Positions 14,498 through 21,197 of a DNA stretch of 25,391 bases are shown here, piece after piece; within the stretch, counting starts at the first letter, position 1, and each line of letters starts with the position of its first letter. Location of the stretch: positions 1 to 25,391 of IMG/VR virus record IMGVR_UViG_3300036045_000059. One strand, given 5' to 3'. The translations under genes and the position numbers were made by a program. The notes under the pieces are model-generated. The model searched no databases. It was not told where the DNA came from and was given only the letters and a program-made list of their open reading frames with translations. The DNA is from a virus.

Positions 14498-15535
14498 TCA
14501 TCCTAGCTGCTTGGCGATCGCAATGGCGATTTCCAGCTGTGCGTGTGCATATCGTTGGGTTATTTGTGCGCTGTTGTGCCCTAGGGATGCGCCGGCGTTT
14601 TGCAGCCCAGCTATTTCCATTGCTTGGATGGTTGTTGCCACGCTATGGCGTAGCTGGTGCGGGTGCCAGTGTGGCACTTGAGCTTTACTGCAAGCCTTGG
14701 CGATCTCATGATCGTAGGCGGTTACTGACCAAGGGTTCCCACGGTGGGTCAGAAAGATTGGTTCCGAATCCTGGCAGTTCGACTTCCTCCAAGAGAGAAG
14801 AAATTGAGACCGCCTCCCAAGCGGAATCATCCTCCACTTTCGTTTGAATTTTACTCGATAAATCCAGGGGTCGGTGTTGCTGTCAATGTCCCGCCAAGTC
14901 ATTCGGCAGACTTCTCCGGGCCTCATTCCAGTCCATTGCTGTAGTCGTGCCAGGCAGGCTACGGTTGGTGATACGTGCTGTAGGGTTTGGTTGACGATCT
15001 CTTGAGGCACAGCTGTGACCGGCTTGGATTCAATGGCGTGTGATTCGCCCTCTCGGAGATGATGGAGGAGTTGCAGCTGCATCCAGAGCGTTGTTGGAAT
15101 CAATTGTCGTTGCGCGGCCCAGTGAAAGAGGCGCTTGATGCGCCCAATGCGTTGATTGATGAGTTGCCTGGTGTGGCCACGACTGATCATGGCTTGGCGG
15201 ATGGTTTCCAAACTGGCAATGCCGAACTGCGAGACCAACGCTTGCTCGTAGAGCTGTCTCAACTCTCGGAGAGAGTGGCGGATGTCTCGCAGTTCGGTTG
15301 GTGAGGCAGCGTATCGCTGCTCTGCCCATTGCCAGTAGGTGGCCATCACTTGCCCGATGGTGGACGGTGTGTCGTTTGTGAATCGGGGGCGTCCCTGGGC
15401 AATCCATTCGGCAATTTTGGATTCGTAGCGCTTTTTGGCTTCTGGTGTACGCCAGAAGCCGAAGTAAAAATCTTTTCCCCCGATTCTAGCGGTGGCTTGC
15501 CCGGTGGTGTGTCGGCGTAAACGCGGTACGCGCAT
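14498..15535 (-). CDS. int: Tyrosine recombinase (phage integrase)
   Basis: The product is 345 aa from the ATG at 15535 (MRVPRLRRHTTGQA), preceded by AGGAG; an earlier in-frame ATG lacks such a site. The N-terminus has an AP2-like arm-binding look (GKDFYFGFWRTPEAKKRY), followed by a SAM-like core-binding domain (about 55-145). The catalytic domain shows Arg205 in TGMRPGEV, a Lys-rich beta region (KFKRKWRMIPLG), His293 and Arg296 in HPHQLRHS, His320 in LGHNS and the nucleophile Tyr329 in TQRYAHA. It integrates and excises the phage genome by site-specific recombination. The attP core with a tRNA-Lys 3' half lies about 100 bases upstream of the start codon. Confidence 0.95.
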   Translation of the reverse strand: MRVPRLRRHTTGQATARIGGKDFYFGFWRTPEAKKRYESKIAEWIAQGRPRFTNDTPSTIGQVMATYWQWAEQRYAASPTELRDIRHSLRELRQLYEQALVSQFGIASLETIRQAMISRGHTRQLINQRIGRIKRLFHWAAQRQLIPTTLWMQLQLLHHLREGESHAIESKPVTAVPQEIVNQTLQHVSPTVACLARLQQWTGMRPGEVCRMTWRDIDSNTDPWIYRVKFKRKWRMIPLGRRSQFLLSWRKSNCQDSEPIFLTHRGNPWSVTAYDHEIAKACSKAQVPHWHPHQLRHSVATTIQAMEIAGLQNAGASLGHNSAQITQRYAHAQLEIAIAIAKQLG

Positions 15536-15552
15536 GTGCGACTCCTGGCTGA

Positions 15553-15576
15553 AAAGGTGGTGATCTACCACTTTTT
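15553..15576. repeat. Left arm-type inverted repeat near attP
   Basis: The sequence AAAAGGTGGT (15552-15561) and ACCACTTTTT (15567-15576) form an imperfect palindrome around GATCT. The right half, CTACCACTTT (15565-15574), is the exact inverse of AAAGTGGTAG at 15791-15800 on the other side of the attP core. Paired repeats on both sides of a core are what integrase arm sites look like. As a hairpin followed by T5 it could also terminate plus-strand transcription. Confidence 0.5.
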
Positions 15577-15578
15577 CG

Positions 15579-15697
15579 AGCTACAGCGCCGCACCCTTTC
15601 GGGGTCGCATCCTCGCGTCAGCATTGCCTTTGTGCGATTGAGGGCGTTGGGACTCGAACCCAAGACCTACGGATTAAAAGGACGCTGCGCTGTAGCT
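15579..15697. repeat. 11-bp perfect inverted repeat bracketing the attP core
   Basis: AGCTACAGCGC at 15579-15589 and its exact inverse GCGCTGTAGCT at 15687-15697 flank the core. Similarity continues imperfectly inwards to about 23 bases. Such symmetry suggests integrase core-type or accessory-factor sites; alternatively it lets the single strand fold into a large hairpin. Confidence 0.55.
15639..15680 (-). other. attP: attP core: 3' half of tRNA-Lys(TTT)
   Basis: Read on the minus strand this is the anticodon loop CTTTTAA (15674-15680), the 3' anticodon strand TCCGT, the variable bases AGGTC, a complete T-arm (TTGGG, TTCGAGT, CCCAA) and the 3' acceptor strand CGCCCTC with discriminator A. 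The matching 5' half is absent: the bases before the anticodon loop do not pair with TCCGT (ACGGA would be expected) and no GAGGGCG acceptor partner or D-arm is present. It is thus not a tRNA gene but the piece that restores a host tRNA-Lys on integration, placed about 100 bases upstream of the integrase start. Confidence 0.85.
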
Positions 15698-15718
15698 GAG
15701 AAAGTGCTTGCAGGCAAG

Positions 15719-15747
15719 AGTTTAGCTCGTTTTCGGTGCAAGTGCAA
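15719..15747 (-). promoter_or_regulatory. Candidate integrase promoter, upstream of the attP core
   Basis: The minus strand carries TTGCAC (15742-15747) and TAAACT (15719-15724) with a 17-base spacer. It faces the integrase gene, but the attP core lies between. If real, recombination at attP would separate this promoter from the gene. The hexamer matches are modest. Confidence 0.3.
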
Positions 15748-15790
15748 AGGTATTCAAGAATCGCGGTGGTTGGCTATGCCATGCGATCGC

Positions 15791-15811
15791 AAAGTGGTAG
15801 CAAGATGGTAG
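15791..15811. repeat. Right arm-type direct repeats near attP
   Basis: AAAGTGGTAG (15791-15800) and AAGATGGTAG (15802-15811) are two near-identical 10-mers with an 11-bp period. The first is the exact inverse of CTACCACTTT at 15565-15574 on the far side of the core. They are candidate integrase arm-binding sites. Confidence 0.5.
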
Positions 15812-15991
15812 TCGTCACGCCGTTTTTCATGGGTGTTTTGGTGTGATTATCAGCAGCCTGGAGTGGCGTATAGCGGCACTAGGTTCCCGGCCCTACTGCT
15901 GGGGGACGGGACTCACAACAAGGTCAACGCTAAACAGCCCGCTCGCTTGTTGTGGGCGTGTCATGTCCACGCTGCTGCTGTTGTGGTGATG

Positions 15992-16549
15992 TTAGAACGG
16001 GATCGAACTGTCGGCTTCCGGTGCCTTGTGGAATTCAGGGCCTTCTTGGTTTGCTGGGGCGGCTGGTTTCCGGCGTGATTTTGCGGCTGGTGGCTTCACG
16101 GCGGGTCGGGCCACGCCGAAGAGCATATCCAGTCGCTTGGCGTCTTCCTGGGTGATCCGCTGGTTCGGGGTTCCGCTTCGCCTCGCATCCCAGTTCCATC
16201 GTTCCCGTTCCTTGCCCTGCCACACCTCGTAGGACAGCTTGGCATCGAACTCCATGCCGATGAGGTTGTAATGCCCCTCCACTTCCGACATGAGCCTGGT
16301 GAATGTGCCATGCTCGTAGCCAAAAAGCTGCCTGAGGTCTTCAAAGAAGCCGGCAACGGTCTTCTCGCTGATGCTCTTGTAGATGGTGCGCATATCGTCG
16401 GCACATGCAACCAGCTCGCCTGTTTGCGGGTCGTACTGCCCCAAGGGTTCAAACTGCAACTCGAATTGATCGGTGCCAGTTTTGGCTTTGGTGAAAGCTT
16501 GGCACGTTACACGGCATCGGTAAGTGCCGGGAAGAAACACTTTGTTCAT
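15992..16549 (-). CDS. SSB-like single-stranded-DNA-binding protein with IPF tail
   Basis: The 185-aa protein begins MNKVFLPGTYRCRVTCQAFTK, a beta-strand opening seen in phage single-strand-binding and recombination-associated proteins. It ends in a disordered Pro/Ala/Lys-rich linker (about 145-170) and the acidic tip EADSSIPF, the same kind of tail that bacterial SSB uses to recruit partner enzymes. The middle (YKSISEKTVAGFFEDLRQLFG) is helical. A GGAG site precedes the ATG. It is the last gene of the recombination block containing the Sak4-like ATPase and the Fe-S nuclease, so coating of ssDNA and presentation to the annealing protein is the likely job. The fold assignment is by pattern and context, not by a recognised family. 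Confidence 0.65.
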   Translation of the reverse strand: MNKVFLPGTYRCRVTCQAFTKAKTGTDQFELQFEPLGQYDPQTGELVACADDMRTIYKSISEKTVAGFFEDLRQLFGYEHGTFTRLMSEVEGHYNLIGMEFDAKLSYEVWQGKERERWNWDARRSGTPNQRITQEDAKRLDMLFGVARPAVKPPAAKSRRKPAAPANQEGPEFHKAPEADSSIPF

Positions 16550-16591
16550 AGTTTTCTCCTGCAGTTGGGTGTGTAGAAGTCCGTGTTGATC

Positions 16592-16924
16592 TTACGCTGC
16601 GATGTTGTCTTTGGTCCAGAAGTCCTCAGGGAAGGGTTCTCCGATCTTCTTGCATAGGTCGTGCAAGCAGCGAGCGAGCTTGTTGACTTTGCTGTTGAGC
16701 TGCTTGTTTGGGGAGATGGTTGCGTTTGGGCGATTTATGCCTATGCTTTTCATTGCTTGGGCGAGAGAGCGTTCGCATACTCCAAAGTCGCACAATGTTG
16801 AGGCGACCCTTGCTAGCTCGATGAGAGTTCGCTCTGTGGTCTCAAACTCCTTGCGATGAGTTTCGATCATCTTGCAGAGCTTGAAGTATCGTTCATGGCT
16901 GAGCCTGTTCTTCATCCTGGTCAT
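16592..16924 (-). CDS. Hypothetical protein, 110 aa
   Basis: The ATG at 16924 (MTRMKNRLSHERYFKL) has an AAGGA site 8 bases upstream and overlaps the end of the Sak4-like gene by 32 bases. The product is mostly helical and basic with five cysteines (LCKMIE, STLCDFGVCE, LARCLHDLCKK), not in a clear zinc-binding spacing. The stretch ERTLIELARVASTLCDFGVCERS may be a helix-turn-helix, but I would not name it. It stands between the Sak4-like and SSB-like genes, so a link to phage recombination or replication is possible. Confidence 0.65.
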   Translation of the reverse strand: MTRMKNRLSHERYFKLCKMIETHRKEFETTERTLIELARVASTLCDFGVCERSLAQAMKSIGINRPNATISPNKQLNSKVNKLARCLHDLCKKIGEPFPEDFWTKDNIAA

Positions 16925-18059
16925 TCTGTTTTCCTTGGAATGCAGCTTCGAGGTCTGCCCACGCCTGTGCAGGCGACTCGTTGCTGACGTAAATGATGTC
17001 TGAAAGGTTGTGCCGGTTTTTTGCTTCATGGGACGCAGATTGGGTGGTGTGAATGATTCGTTCGCGACCTCCTTTGGCTTTGGTTTTCTTCTTGGGATCG
17101 TTCTCCAGGGTCACGATGTTGTATTGCCCGAAGAGGATGGCATCGACACGCCCTTTGGTGACAGCCCATGTTTTCTTGTGCATTTCGGGGCCAAAGCATG
17201 TGTATTCTGGTCCCGCCGGGTTTGGTACCGCCATGATGCCTTGATGTGCCAGGCTTAGTACGGTCATGCCTTGGTCTCGAAGCCGGTTGAGGAGTTCTAG
17301 GAATCTCTCCCATTCCGGCACTGAGATGTCGTAGCCACGCTGGAAGGCGGTAAACCCTTTTTCTCCCCAGTTTCCGTCAAACTGGGTTCTGCAAATGTAT
17401 TCAAAGCAGAGTCGTTCCAAGCCGTTGATGGTGTCCAGGACCAATGTTTGGCGATCATGGGTGTTGGTGAGCAAAAGCTGCACTGCCCATAGCACCTCTT
17501 CCCAGGATCGAGCGTCAGGTTGCAGGCTTTCGTCTCGTGGAAACTGAAGGTACGTCGCTTCTTGGATTACTTCGTTTTCCATGAGAGTGAGCAGTCCTGT
17601 TTCCCCTTTGCTCAAGAGGTAGACCGGGTTGGGTGCGTAAGCGGCGATCGAAGTTTTTCCCCATCCAGGAACCGCGTACAGAAGGATGTGGTTAGGCCGC
17701 TTGGTGGGTTTGCCCTTGCTGAGTATGGCATGGAGACTCTGCGGGCGTGCTGAAGTGCTGCCACCAAGCGGCGAGCGCGGCGTGGATGGCGCTGCCGAAG
17801 TCGAGCGGGTCGGCAGGCTGGGGCGTGACGAGGCCCTGGTGGTAACGGAAGTCGTACTTTTTGGGGCATTGCGCGTATGTGCTGATCGCGCTGTGTGTGA
17901 GGAGGTTGGCGGCTGGGATTCCAAGTTCGACGTGGTGTTCGGTGTGCTGGAACTTTTCGGCGTTTCCGGATCCGGCGCAGAGGTCGAGGTATTCGCATTC
18001 TCGGTGATAGGCGAAGCAGGCTTTGTCGTTGCGGCGGAAGTGTTGTCGTTTTGTTGCAT
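16893..18059 (-). CDS. Sak4-like RecA-fold ATPase (AAA_24), start unresolved
   Basis: The RecA-like core spans about residues 115-365: Walker A YAVPGWGKTS (Lys135), PVYLLSKGETGLLTLM, Walker B QTLVLDTINGLERL (Asp209), then FLELLNRLRDQGMTVLSLAHQ and DAILFGQYNIV. This matches Sak4, the minimal phage RecA relative used for single-strand annealing with phage SSB. The start is odd. The only ATG in frame is at 18059, with AGGAG 7 bases upstream, which gives an about 105-residue Ser/Thr/Pro-rich leader overlapping the nuclease gene by 368 bases in another frame. Between there and Walker A the only standard alternative is a TTG at 17921. The leader looks like shadow sequence, so a rare start codon (such as the ATA near 17725) or a +1 frameshift from the nuclease gene is possible. 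The core is certain; the N-terminus is not. Confidence 0.8.
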   Translation of the reverse strand: MQQNDNTSAATTKPASPITENANTSTSAPDPETPKSSSTPNTTSNLESQPPTSSHTARSAHTRNAPKSTTSVTTRASSRPSLPTRSTSAAPSTPRSPLGGSTSARPQSLHAILSKGKPTKRPNHILLYAVPGWGKTSIAAYAPNPVYLLSKGETGLLTLMENEVIQEATYLQFPRDESLQPDARSWEEVLWAVQLLLTNTHDRQTLVLDTINGLERLCFEYICRTQFDGNWGEKGFTAFQRGYDISVPEWERFLELLNRLRDQGMTVLSLAHQGIMAVPNPAGPEYTCFGPEMHKKTWAVTKGRVDAILFGQYNIVTLENDPKKKTKAKGGRERIIHTTQSASHEAKNRHNLSDIIYVSNESPAQAWADLEAAFQGKQNDQDEEQAQP

Positions 18060-18738
18060 CTGCGATCTCCTGGGCTTGTTGCCAAAGTTCTGTTGCGTAG
18101 GTGAAAATCTCTTCTTTGCTTCGGTGAATCAGCCTTCGCTGGAAATACCATTCGGGCCTCTCGCGGCAATCGAGCATTAAACGAATGCCGTACATTTCTG
18201 GTGTTTCCCGCTTCTCCTCGTCCATGCAAATGCGCTGGTAGCTTTCCGCGCTGATCGGGTGGCCTAAGTATTCGCTGTTCGTGCCCACACTGAGGACGGT
18301 GCCAGCGGTGAGCTTTTTGGGCTCAATGCTTGGCTTTCGGATGACATCGTAGAGGCACGTGTCAAGCTGCTGGCGGCCTTGCCATGCAGCTAGCATGTAG
18401 CCGCTGATCTGGGTGTCAATGCGTAGCCGCTTCCAGTAGGAAGAGTTTGGCTCAATGCTTTCAGAGCATGTTTTGTGCTCAACCAACACGGTTCCCGATG
18501 GCCCAACTGCGATGGCGTCGAACTTTCCTGCATGATTGAAACGCCTGCTTTTCCGCCCGGTGTTGGGGTTGAAAACGGGCAGCTCAAAGACTTCCTCGAC
18601 TGTTTGTGTGGTCCACGGATGGTTGGTGGCCCATCGTTCGTGATAGCCTTGGATCAAGGCGCGGATGGTGTGATACCTTACTTGGTCGCGTTGTGGCGGT
18701 ATGGCGGCAATGGCCGCTTCGAGCGCAGGATGCTTCAT
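17692..18738 (-). CDS. Fe-S PD-(D/E)XK nuclease (Cas4/RecB family), circularly permuted
   Basis: The 348-aa protein carries all elements of the Cas4/AddB-like nuclease family but in a rotated order. It opens with the helical segment LIQGYHERW (29-36), then the beta core FELPVFNPNTGRKSRRF, GKFDAIAV (Asp74), VLVEHKT (Glu87, Lys89) and RIDTQISGYMLAAW (Gln110, Tyr114), then LYDVIRKPSIEP and three Fe-S cysteines, Cys241, Cys248 and Cys254 (ACFAYHRECEYLDLCAG). Only after these come SAISTYAQCPKKYDFRYHQ (Cys291) and DFGSAIHAALAAWW (His319), which in the usual proteins form the N-terminus. The four Fe-S cysteines are therefore all in the last third. The ATG overlaps the previous stop (ATGA). With Sak4 and SSB it forms a recombination module, probably as the end-resecting exonuclease. 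Confidence 0.88.
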   Translation of the reverse strand: MKHPALEAAIAAIPPQRDQVRYHTIRALIQGYHERWATNHPWTTQTVEEVFELPVFNPNTGRKSRRFNHAGKFDAIAVGPSGTVLVEHKTCSESIEPNSSYWKRLRIDTQISGYMLAAWQGRQQLDTCLYDVIRKPSIEPKKLTAGTVLSVGTNSEYLGHPISAESYQRICMDEEKRETPEMYGIRLMLDCRERPEWYFQRRLIHRSKEEIFTYATELWQQAQEIADATKRQHFRRNDKACFAYHRECEYLDLCAGSGNAEKFQHTEHHVELGIPAANLLTHSAISTYAQCPKKYDFRYHQGLVTPQPADPLDFGSAIHAALAAWWQHFSTPAESPCHTQQGQTHQAA

Positions 18739-18944
18739 GTGTTCTCCGTGCCTGGTATTGCTTCAAAAGCGTCGCTGATGGCTTTGTGGAGCGCGTAAAT
18801 GTGGCTGGTTGTTCCGCAGATGGTAAGTCTTCCATCCAGAGTGATTGCCCAGTTGTGATGGTTGCGGTGGATGGTGATCGTGTCGCGCGCCTGCATCCTG
18901 GCGAAGACGGGGCTAAGTTCGGTGTAATGGTGAGTTAGAATCAC
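18735..18944 (-). CDS. Hypothetical protein, 69 aa, GTG start
   Basis: The GTG start overlaps the stop of the upstream gene (GTGA) and its stop overlaps the nuclease start (ATGA), so it is locked into the operon. The protein (ILTHHYTELSPVFARMQ, then ITIHRNHHNWAITLDGRLTI) is His-rich with alternating strands and a C-terminal helix (HIYALHKAISDAFEA). No motif is recognised. Its small size and coupling to the nuclease gene hint at an accessory role, without further support. Confidence 0.7.
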   Translation of the reverse strand: MILTHHYTELSPVFARMQARDTITIHRNHHNWAITLDGRLTICGTTSHIYALHKAISDAFEAIPGTENT

Positions 18945-19189
18945 TTTGGCGCTCCTATCTGCTCCATGTGTTCTTCGAGGTATTGAACTTCAGACGCTAA
19001 GGCTTGTGATCGGGTGGGGAATGGGCCCAAGGTGGGCATTCCCACTGGGGTCAAGTCAGCGATCCACGACAAGCCGCATGGCTCGACATGGCTTGCGCGA
19101 GTGATGTGGCATTGGCCCAGCTCGGCGAAGGGCCATTCTTCGGTGTAAAGGCATCGGGCATTGCCTTCTTGGGTTACCAAGAGAATCAC
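18941..19189 (-). CDS. Hypothetical protein, 82 aa, GTG start
   Basis: The GTG at 19189 overlaps the upstream stop (GTGA) and is preceded by AAGGAG, which decides the start over a longer in-frame ATG at 19261 inside the previous gene. The protein reads VILLVTQEGNARCLYTEEW, then FAELGQCHITRASHVEPC and a C-terminal helix ALASEVQYLEEHME. It resembles the many small proteins of actinobacterial and planctomycete phages that are compact beta sheets with a terminal helix. The function is unknown. Confidence 0.7.
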   Translation of the reverse strand: MILLVTQEGNARCLYTEEWPFAELGQCHITRASHVEPCGLSWIADLTPVGMPTLGPFPTRSQALASEVQYLEEHMEQIGAPK

Positions 19190-19425
19190 GCTTTCTCCTT
19201 CGCTTTGTGGATGGCGTCCTGGAGCTTCTTTAGGTCCAGGTGTGTCATCAAGGTGTCCCACTTGATTTCGTCGCAGGGATCACAGTCTGTTGCTTTAATT
19301 GCGACATCGACCATCTCACATACGGCCAGAAGTTCGTCTGCTGCTTCGTGGAGATTGCACAGCTCCACATAGTCATCTCTTGGCTCAGTTCCAGGCCTGA
19401 TAGCTCGGCACTTGTTGCAGTTCAC
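19186..19425 (-). CDS. Hypothetical protein, 79 aa, GTG start
   Basis: The GTG at 19425 follows an AGGAG at 8 bases, which favours it over the ATG at 19458 inside the methyltransferase gene. The product opens NCNKCRAIRPG, has further cysteines in VELCNLHEAADELLAVCEM and DCDPCDEIKWD, and ends in a basic helix KKLQDAIHKAKEKA. The CxxC pairs could bind a metal, but the rest is not a zinc-finger pattern I know. The segment LCNLHEAADELLAVCE is typical of small phage proteins of unknown role. The stop overlaps the next start (GTGA). Confidence 0.7.
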   Translation of the reverse strand: MNCNKCRAIRPGTEPRDDYVELCNLHEAADELLAVCEMVDVAIKATDCDPCDEIKWDTLMTHLDLKKLQDAIHKAKEKA

Positions 19426-19438
19426 TGGTTCGCTCCTG

Positions 19439-20251
19439 TCAGAAGTTGCACCAAACATGCTCCGTCATTCTTCGTTTGGTCTTGCCGCTTGCTGCGTTGT
19501 TGGGCAGGTCGAAGATGTGCCGGTTCCACTGGTGCTTGTTGGCGTAGGTTTGGTAGAGGTCGCTGTAATATCCGCTCAGCAGAAACTTGCCTTGGATGCA
19601 CTGCAGCGCGTCCAGTAAGCTTGCGTGCTGGGCTTTGGTCATTTCGTAGTGACCGTACTCTTTGGTGGTCTCCCTGGTTTCGTGCAAGTAGGGCGGGTCC
19701 AAGTAGAATAGTGTGTTGGGTCCGTCCTGCTGTCGGATGACTTCCAGGGCGGTTCGGTTCAGGATGACCACTCGTTTGAGCCTTGCGTGGACTTCTGGCA
19801 GACCTTCGATGGCGGTAAGCCAGGCGGCAGCTTGTTCGTTCATGCCTCGTCGGATGCGGTTCTTGGTGAGTGGTGCAAAGTTGGTCATTCGTCCCGCTAG
19901 GGATTGACGACATTCGATGAAGAAGTTGACGGCATCTTCCCATGATACTTCGGAGTGCCATATTGAGGGGCTTTTTCTGGCGCGCTCGTATTCCCATTCC
20001 GAAAATGGTGTCGCTTCAATGGTGCGTTTGAACCTGCTGTAGAGGACGTCCTCTTGCAGCACCCTCCAGAAGTTGGTGAGCCGGTCGTTCAGGTCGTTGG
20101 CGACCTCGCTCACTCCCCTGGGGTCTTTGGCGAGCATGACGGCCAGCGATCCAGCGTATGGCTCTACATAGTGCAGGTGAGGCGGCATGATGGCGACAAT
20201 TCGGCTGGCCAGGTAGCGCTTCCCGCCCGGCCATTTGATAGGGCTGTTCAT
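19439..20251 (-). CDS. dam: DNA N6-adenine methyltransferase, D12/Dam class
   Basis: The product is 270 aa from the ATG at 20251 (MNSPIKWPGGKRYLA). The order is that of alpha-class adenine methyltransferases (MethyltransfD12): motif X KWPGGK (6-11), the SAM-binding motif I YVEPYAGSLAV (28-38), NDLNDRLTNFWRVLQ, and the catalytic DPPY (185-188) in TLFYLDPPYLHETR. The C-terminal LLSGYYSDLYQTY also fits the family. It transfers a methyl group from SAM to adenine in DNA. The recognition site cannot be read from sequence; GATC is the commonest for this class. In a phage it would protect DNA from host restriction or mark replicated DNA. No cognate endonuclease lies next to it. Confidence 0.92.
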   Translation of the reverse strand: MNSPIKWPGGKRYLASRIVAIMPPHLHYVEPYAGSLAVMLAKDPRGVSEVANDLNDRLTNFWRVLQEDVLYSRFKRTIEATPFSEWEYERARKSPSIWHSEVSWEDAVNFFIECRQSLAGRMTNFAPLTKNRIRRGMNEQAAAWLTAIEGLPEVHARLKRVVILNRTALEVIRQQDGPNTLFYLDPPYLHETRETTKEYGHYEMTKAQHASLLDALQCIQGKFLLSGYYSDLYQTYANKHQWNRHIFDLPNNAASGKTKRRMTEHVWCNF

Positions 20252-20270
20252 TGTATGTGCCTTTCTGGTG

Positions 20271-21188
20271 TTAGGCGGCAACCTCTTGGTCTTGAGGCAT
20301 GATCAGCTTCCGCCGGGGTGCCTTGATGATCATGCCTTCCAGTTGCTGCGATACCTGGTTTAGGTTTTTCGCAATATCCGCCTTCAGCTCCTCGCTCTTT
20401 CGCAACATCTTAGGCGTAATGCCTTCCATGAGCACGCAAGCGTCTTGCACCAGCTTGTCAAGATCGGCGTTAGAATTGATGTTGAGCTTTTTGAATCGCC
20501 CAAAGAACTCTTGCATGTTGTTGATTGCACTATCTCGGAACACCTTTTTTTCGCCATTGGTGGTGAGCCGTTCCTGCAAGTGTTGGACCAGCTGGGCGAA
20601 CTCCGATATGAACGCTTGTTCTGCGAGGGTGATTGCCTCTTGGAGTTTGACTTGAGCTTTCTTTACTTCGTTCTCGTAGATGGCTGGCGCGATCGTTGCC
20701 AAGTCGATTGGCGGCTCCACGCTGGGGAACTCCCAGGTGAAGCCAAATTGGCCCTGCAAGCTGGGCGGATAGTCCTCTGCGTTAAAGAGCGATCCCAGGT
20801 CTTCTTCTGCTTGGTTGCGAATTTGGAAGTAGTTCTGTTCGAGTTCTTTGACGGCCTCGTGCAGCTCGTTTTGGTATTGCTGCATGGTGGCGTCAAAGAA
20901 CTCTATATCTTGCTTTCGGATCAACCTTAATCCTGGCTCTGGGTATGGAGTGGTCCACTTCTTCCAAAACCCAACCGCGTGCGTCTTGATTTTGCTGACG
21001 CTTCGCCATGCTGCCGTGCGCGTGTTAATCAGCTTCTTTCGTGCTGACAGCATGTTCTGGTCAGCATCAAAAGACTCTGCTGCTTGCTTGATCTGGTCGT
21101 GACTGAGCGCTCGTGTGGTTCCGAACCAGGTGATCTTGAGCCGGCACGCCGTAGCGGTGGCTTTGAGCTGTTCTGCGGTGGCTGTCAC
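20271..21188 (-). CDS. Coiled-coil protein of the Ycf46/DUF1257 module
   Basis: The 305-aa protein starts at a GTG at 21188 with AGGAG 6 bases upstream. It is almost wholly helical with long charged segments (about 30-65, 90-135, 170-215 and 230-290). From memory, the pattern KTHAVGFWKKWTTPYPEPGLR, then LIRKQDIEFFDATMQQYQ, then LFNAEDYPP and GFTWEFPSVEPP matches a family of phage proteins found near AAA+ ATPase genes, in which each helix pair is joined by a Pro-rich linker. No catalytic residues are evident. It follows the AAA+ gene and a 70-aa gene closely and is probably a substrate or partner of the ATPase. Family recall is unverified. Confidence 0.72.
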   Translation of the reverse strand: MTATAEQLKATATACRLKITWFGTTRALSHDQIKQAAESFDADQNMLSARKKLINTRTAAWRSVSKIKTHAVGFWKKWTTPYPEPGLRLIRKQDIEFFDATMQQYQNELHEAVKELEQNYFQIRNQAEEDLGSLFNAEDYPPSLQGQFGFTWEFPSVEPPIDLATIAPAIYENEVKKAQVKLQEAITLAEQAFISEFAQLVQHLQERLTTNGEKKVFRDSAINNMQEFFGRFKKLNINSNADLDKLVQDACVLMEGITPKMLRKSEELKADIAKNLNQVSQQLEGMIIKAPRRKLIMPQDQEVAA

Positions 21189-21197
21189 TGGTTTCTC

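Larger units (their letters stand above)
15536..15991. other. attP intergenic region (456 bp), no credible gene
   Basis: This is the longest gene-free stretch of the window. It holds the tRNA-Lys-derived attP core, flanking arm-like repeats, a near-symmetric inverted repeat, a promoter candidate towards the integrase and a further 9-bp inverted repeat at 15914-15922/15946-15954 (CACAACAAG and CTTGTTGTG) without a T-tract. Short open frames on the plus strand here have no ribosome-binding sites or recognisable products. Confidence 0.75.

Noticed and set aside
15630-15720. A complete tRNA-Lys gene
   Set aside because: The T-arm, acceptor 3' strand and anticodon loop are perfect, but the D-arm, the 5' anticodon strand and the 5' acceptor strand are missing, so it is an att core.
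17692-18738. CRISPR-associated Cas4
   Set aside because: The family is shared, but there are no cas1/cas2 genes or array; Sak4- and SSB-like neighbours point to phage recombination.
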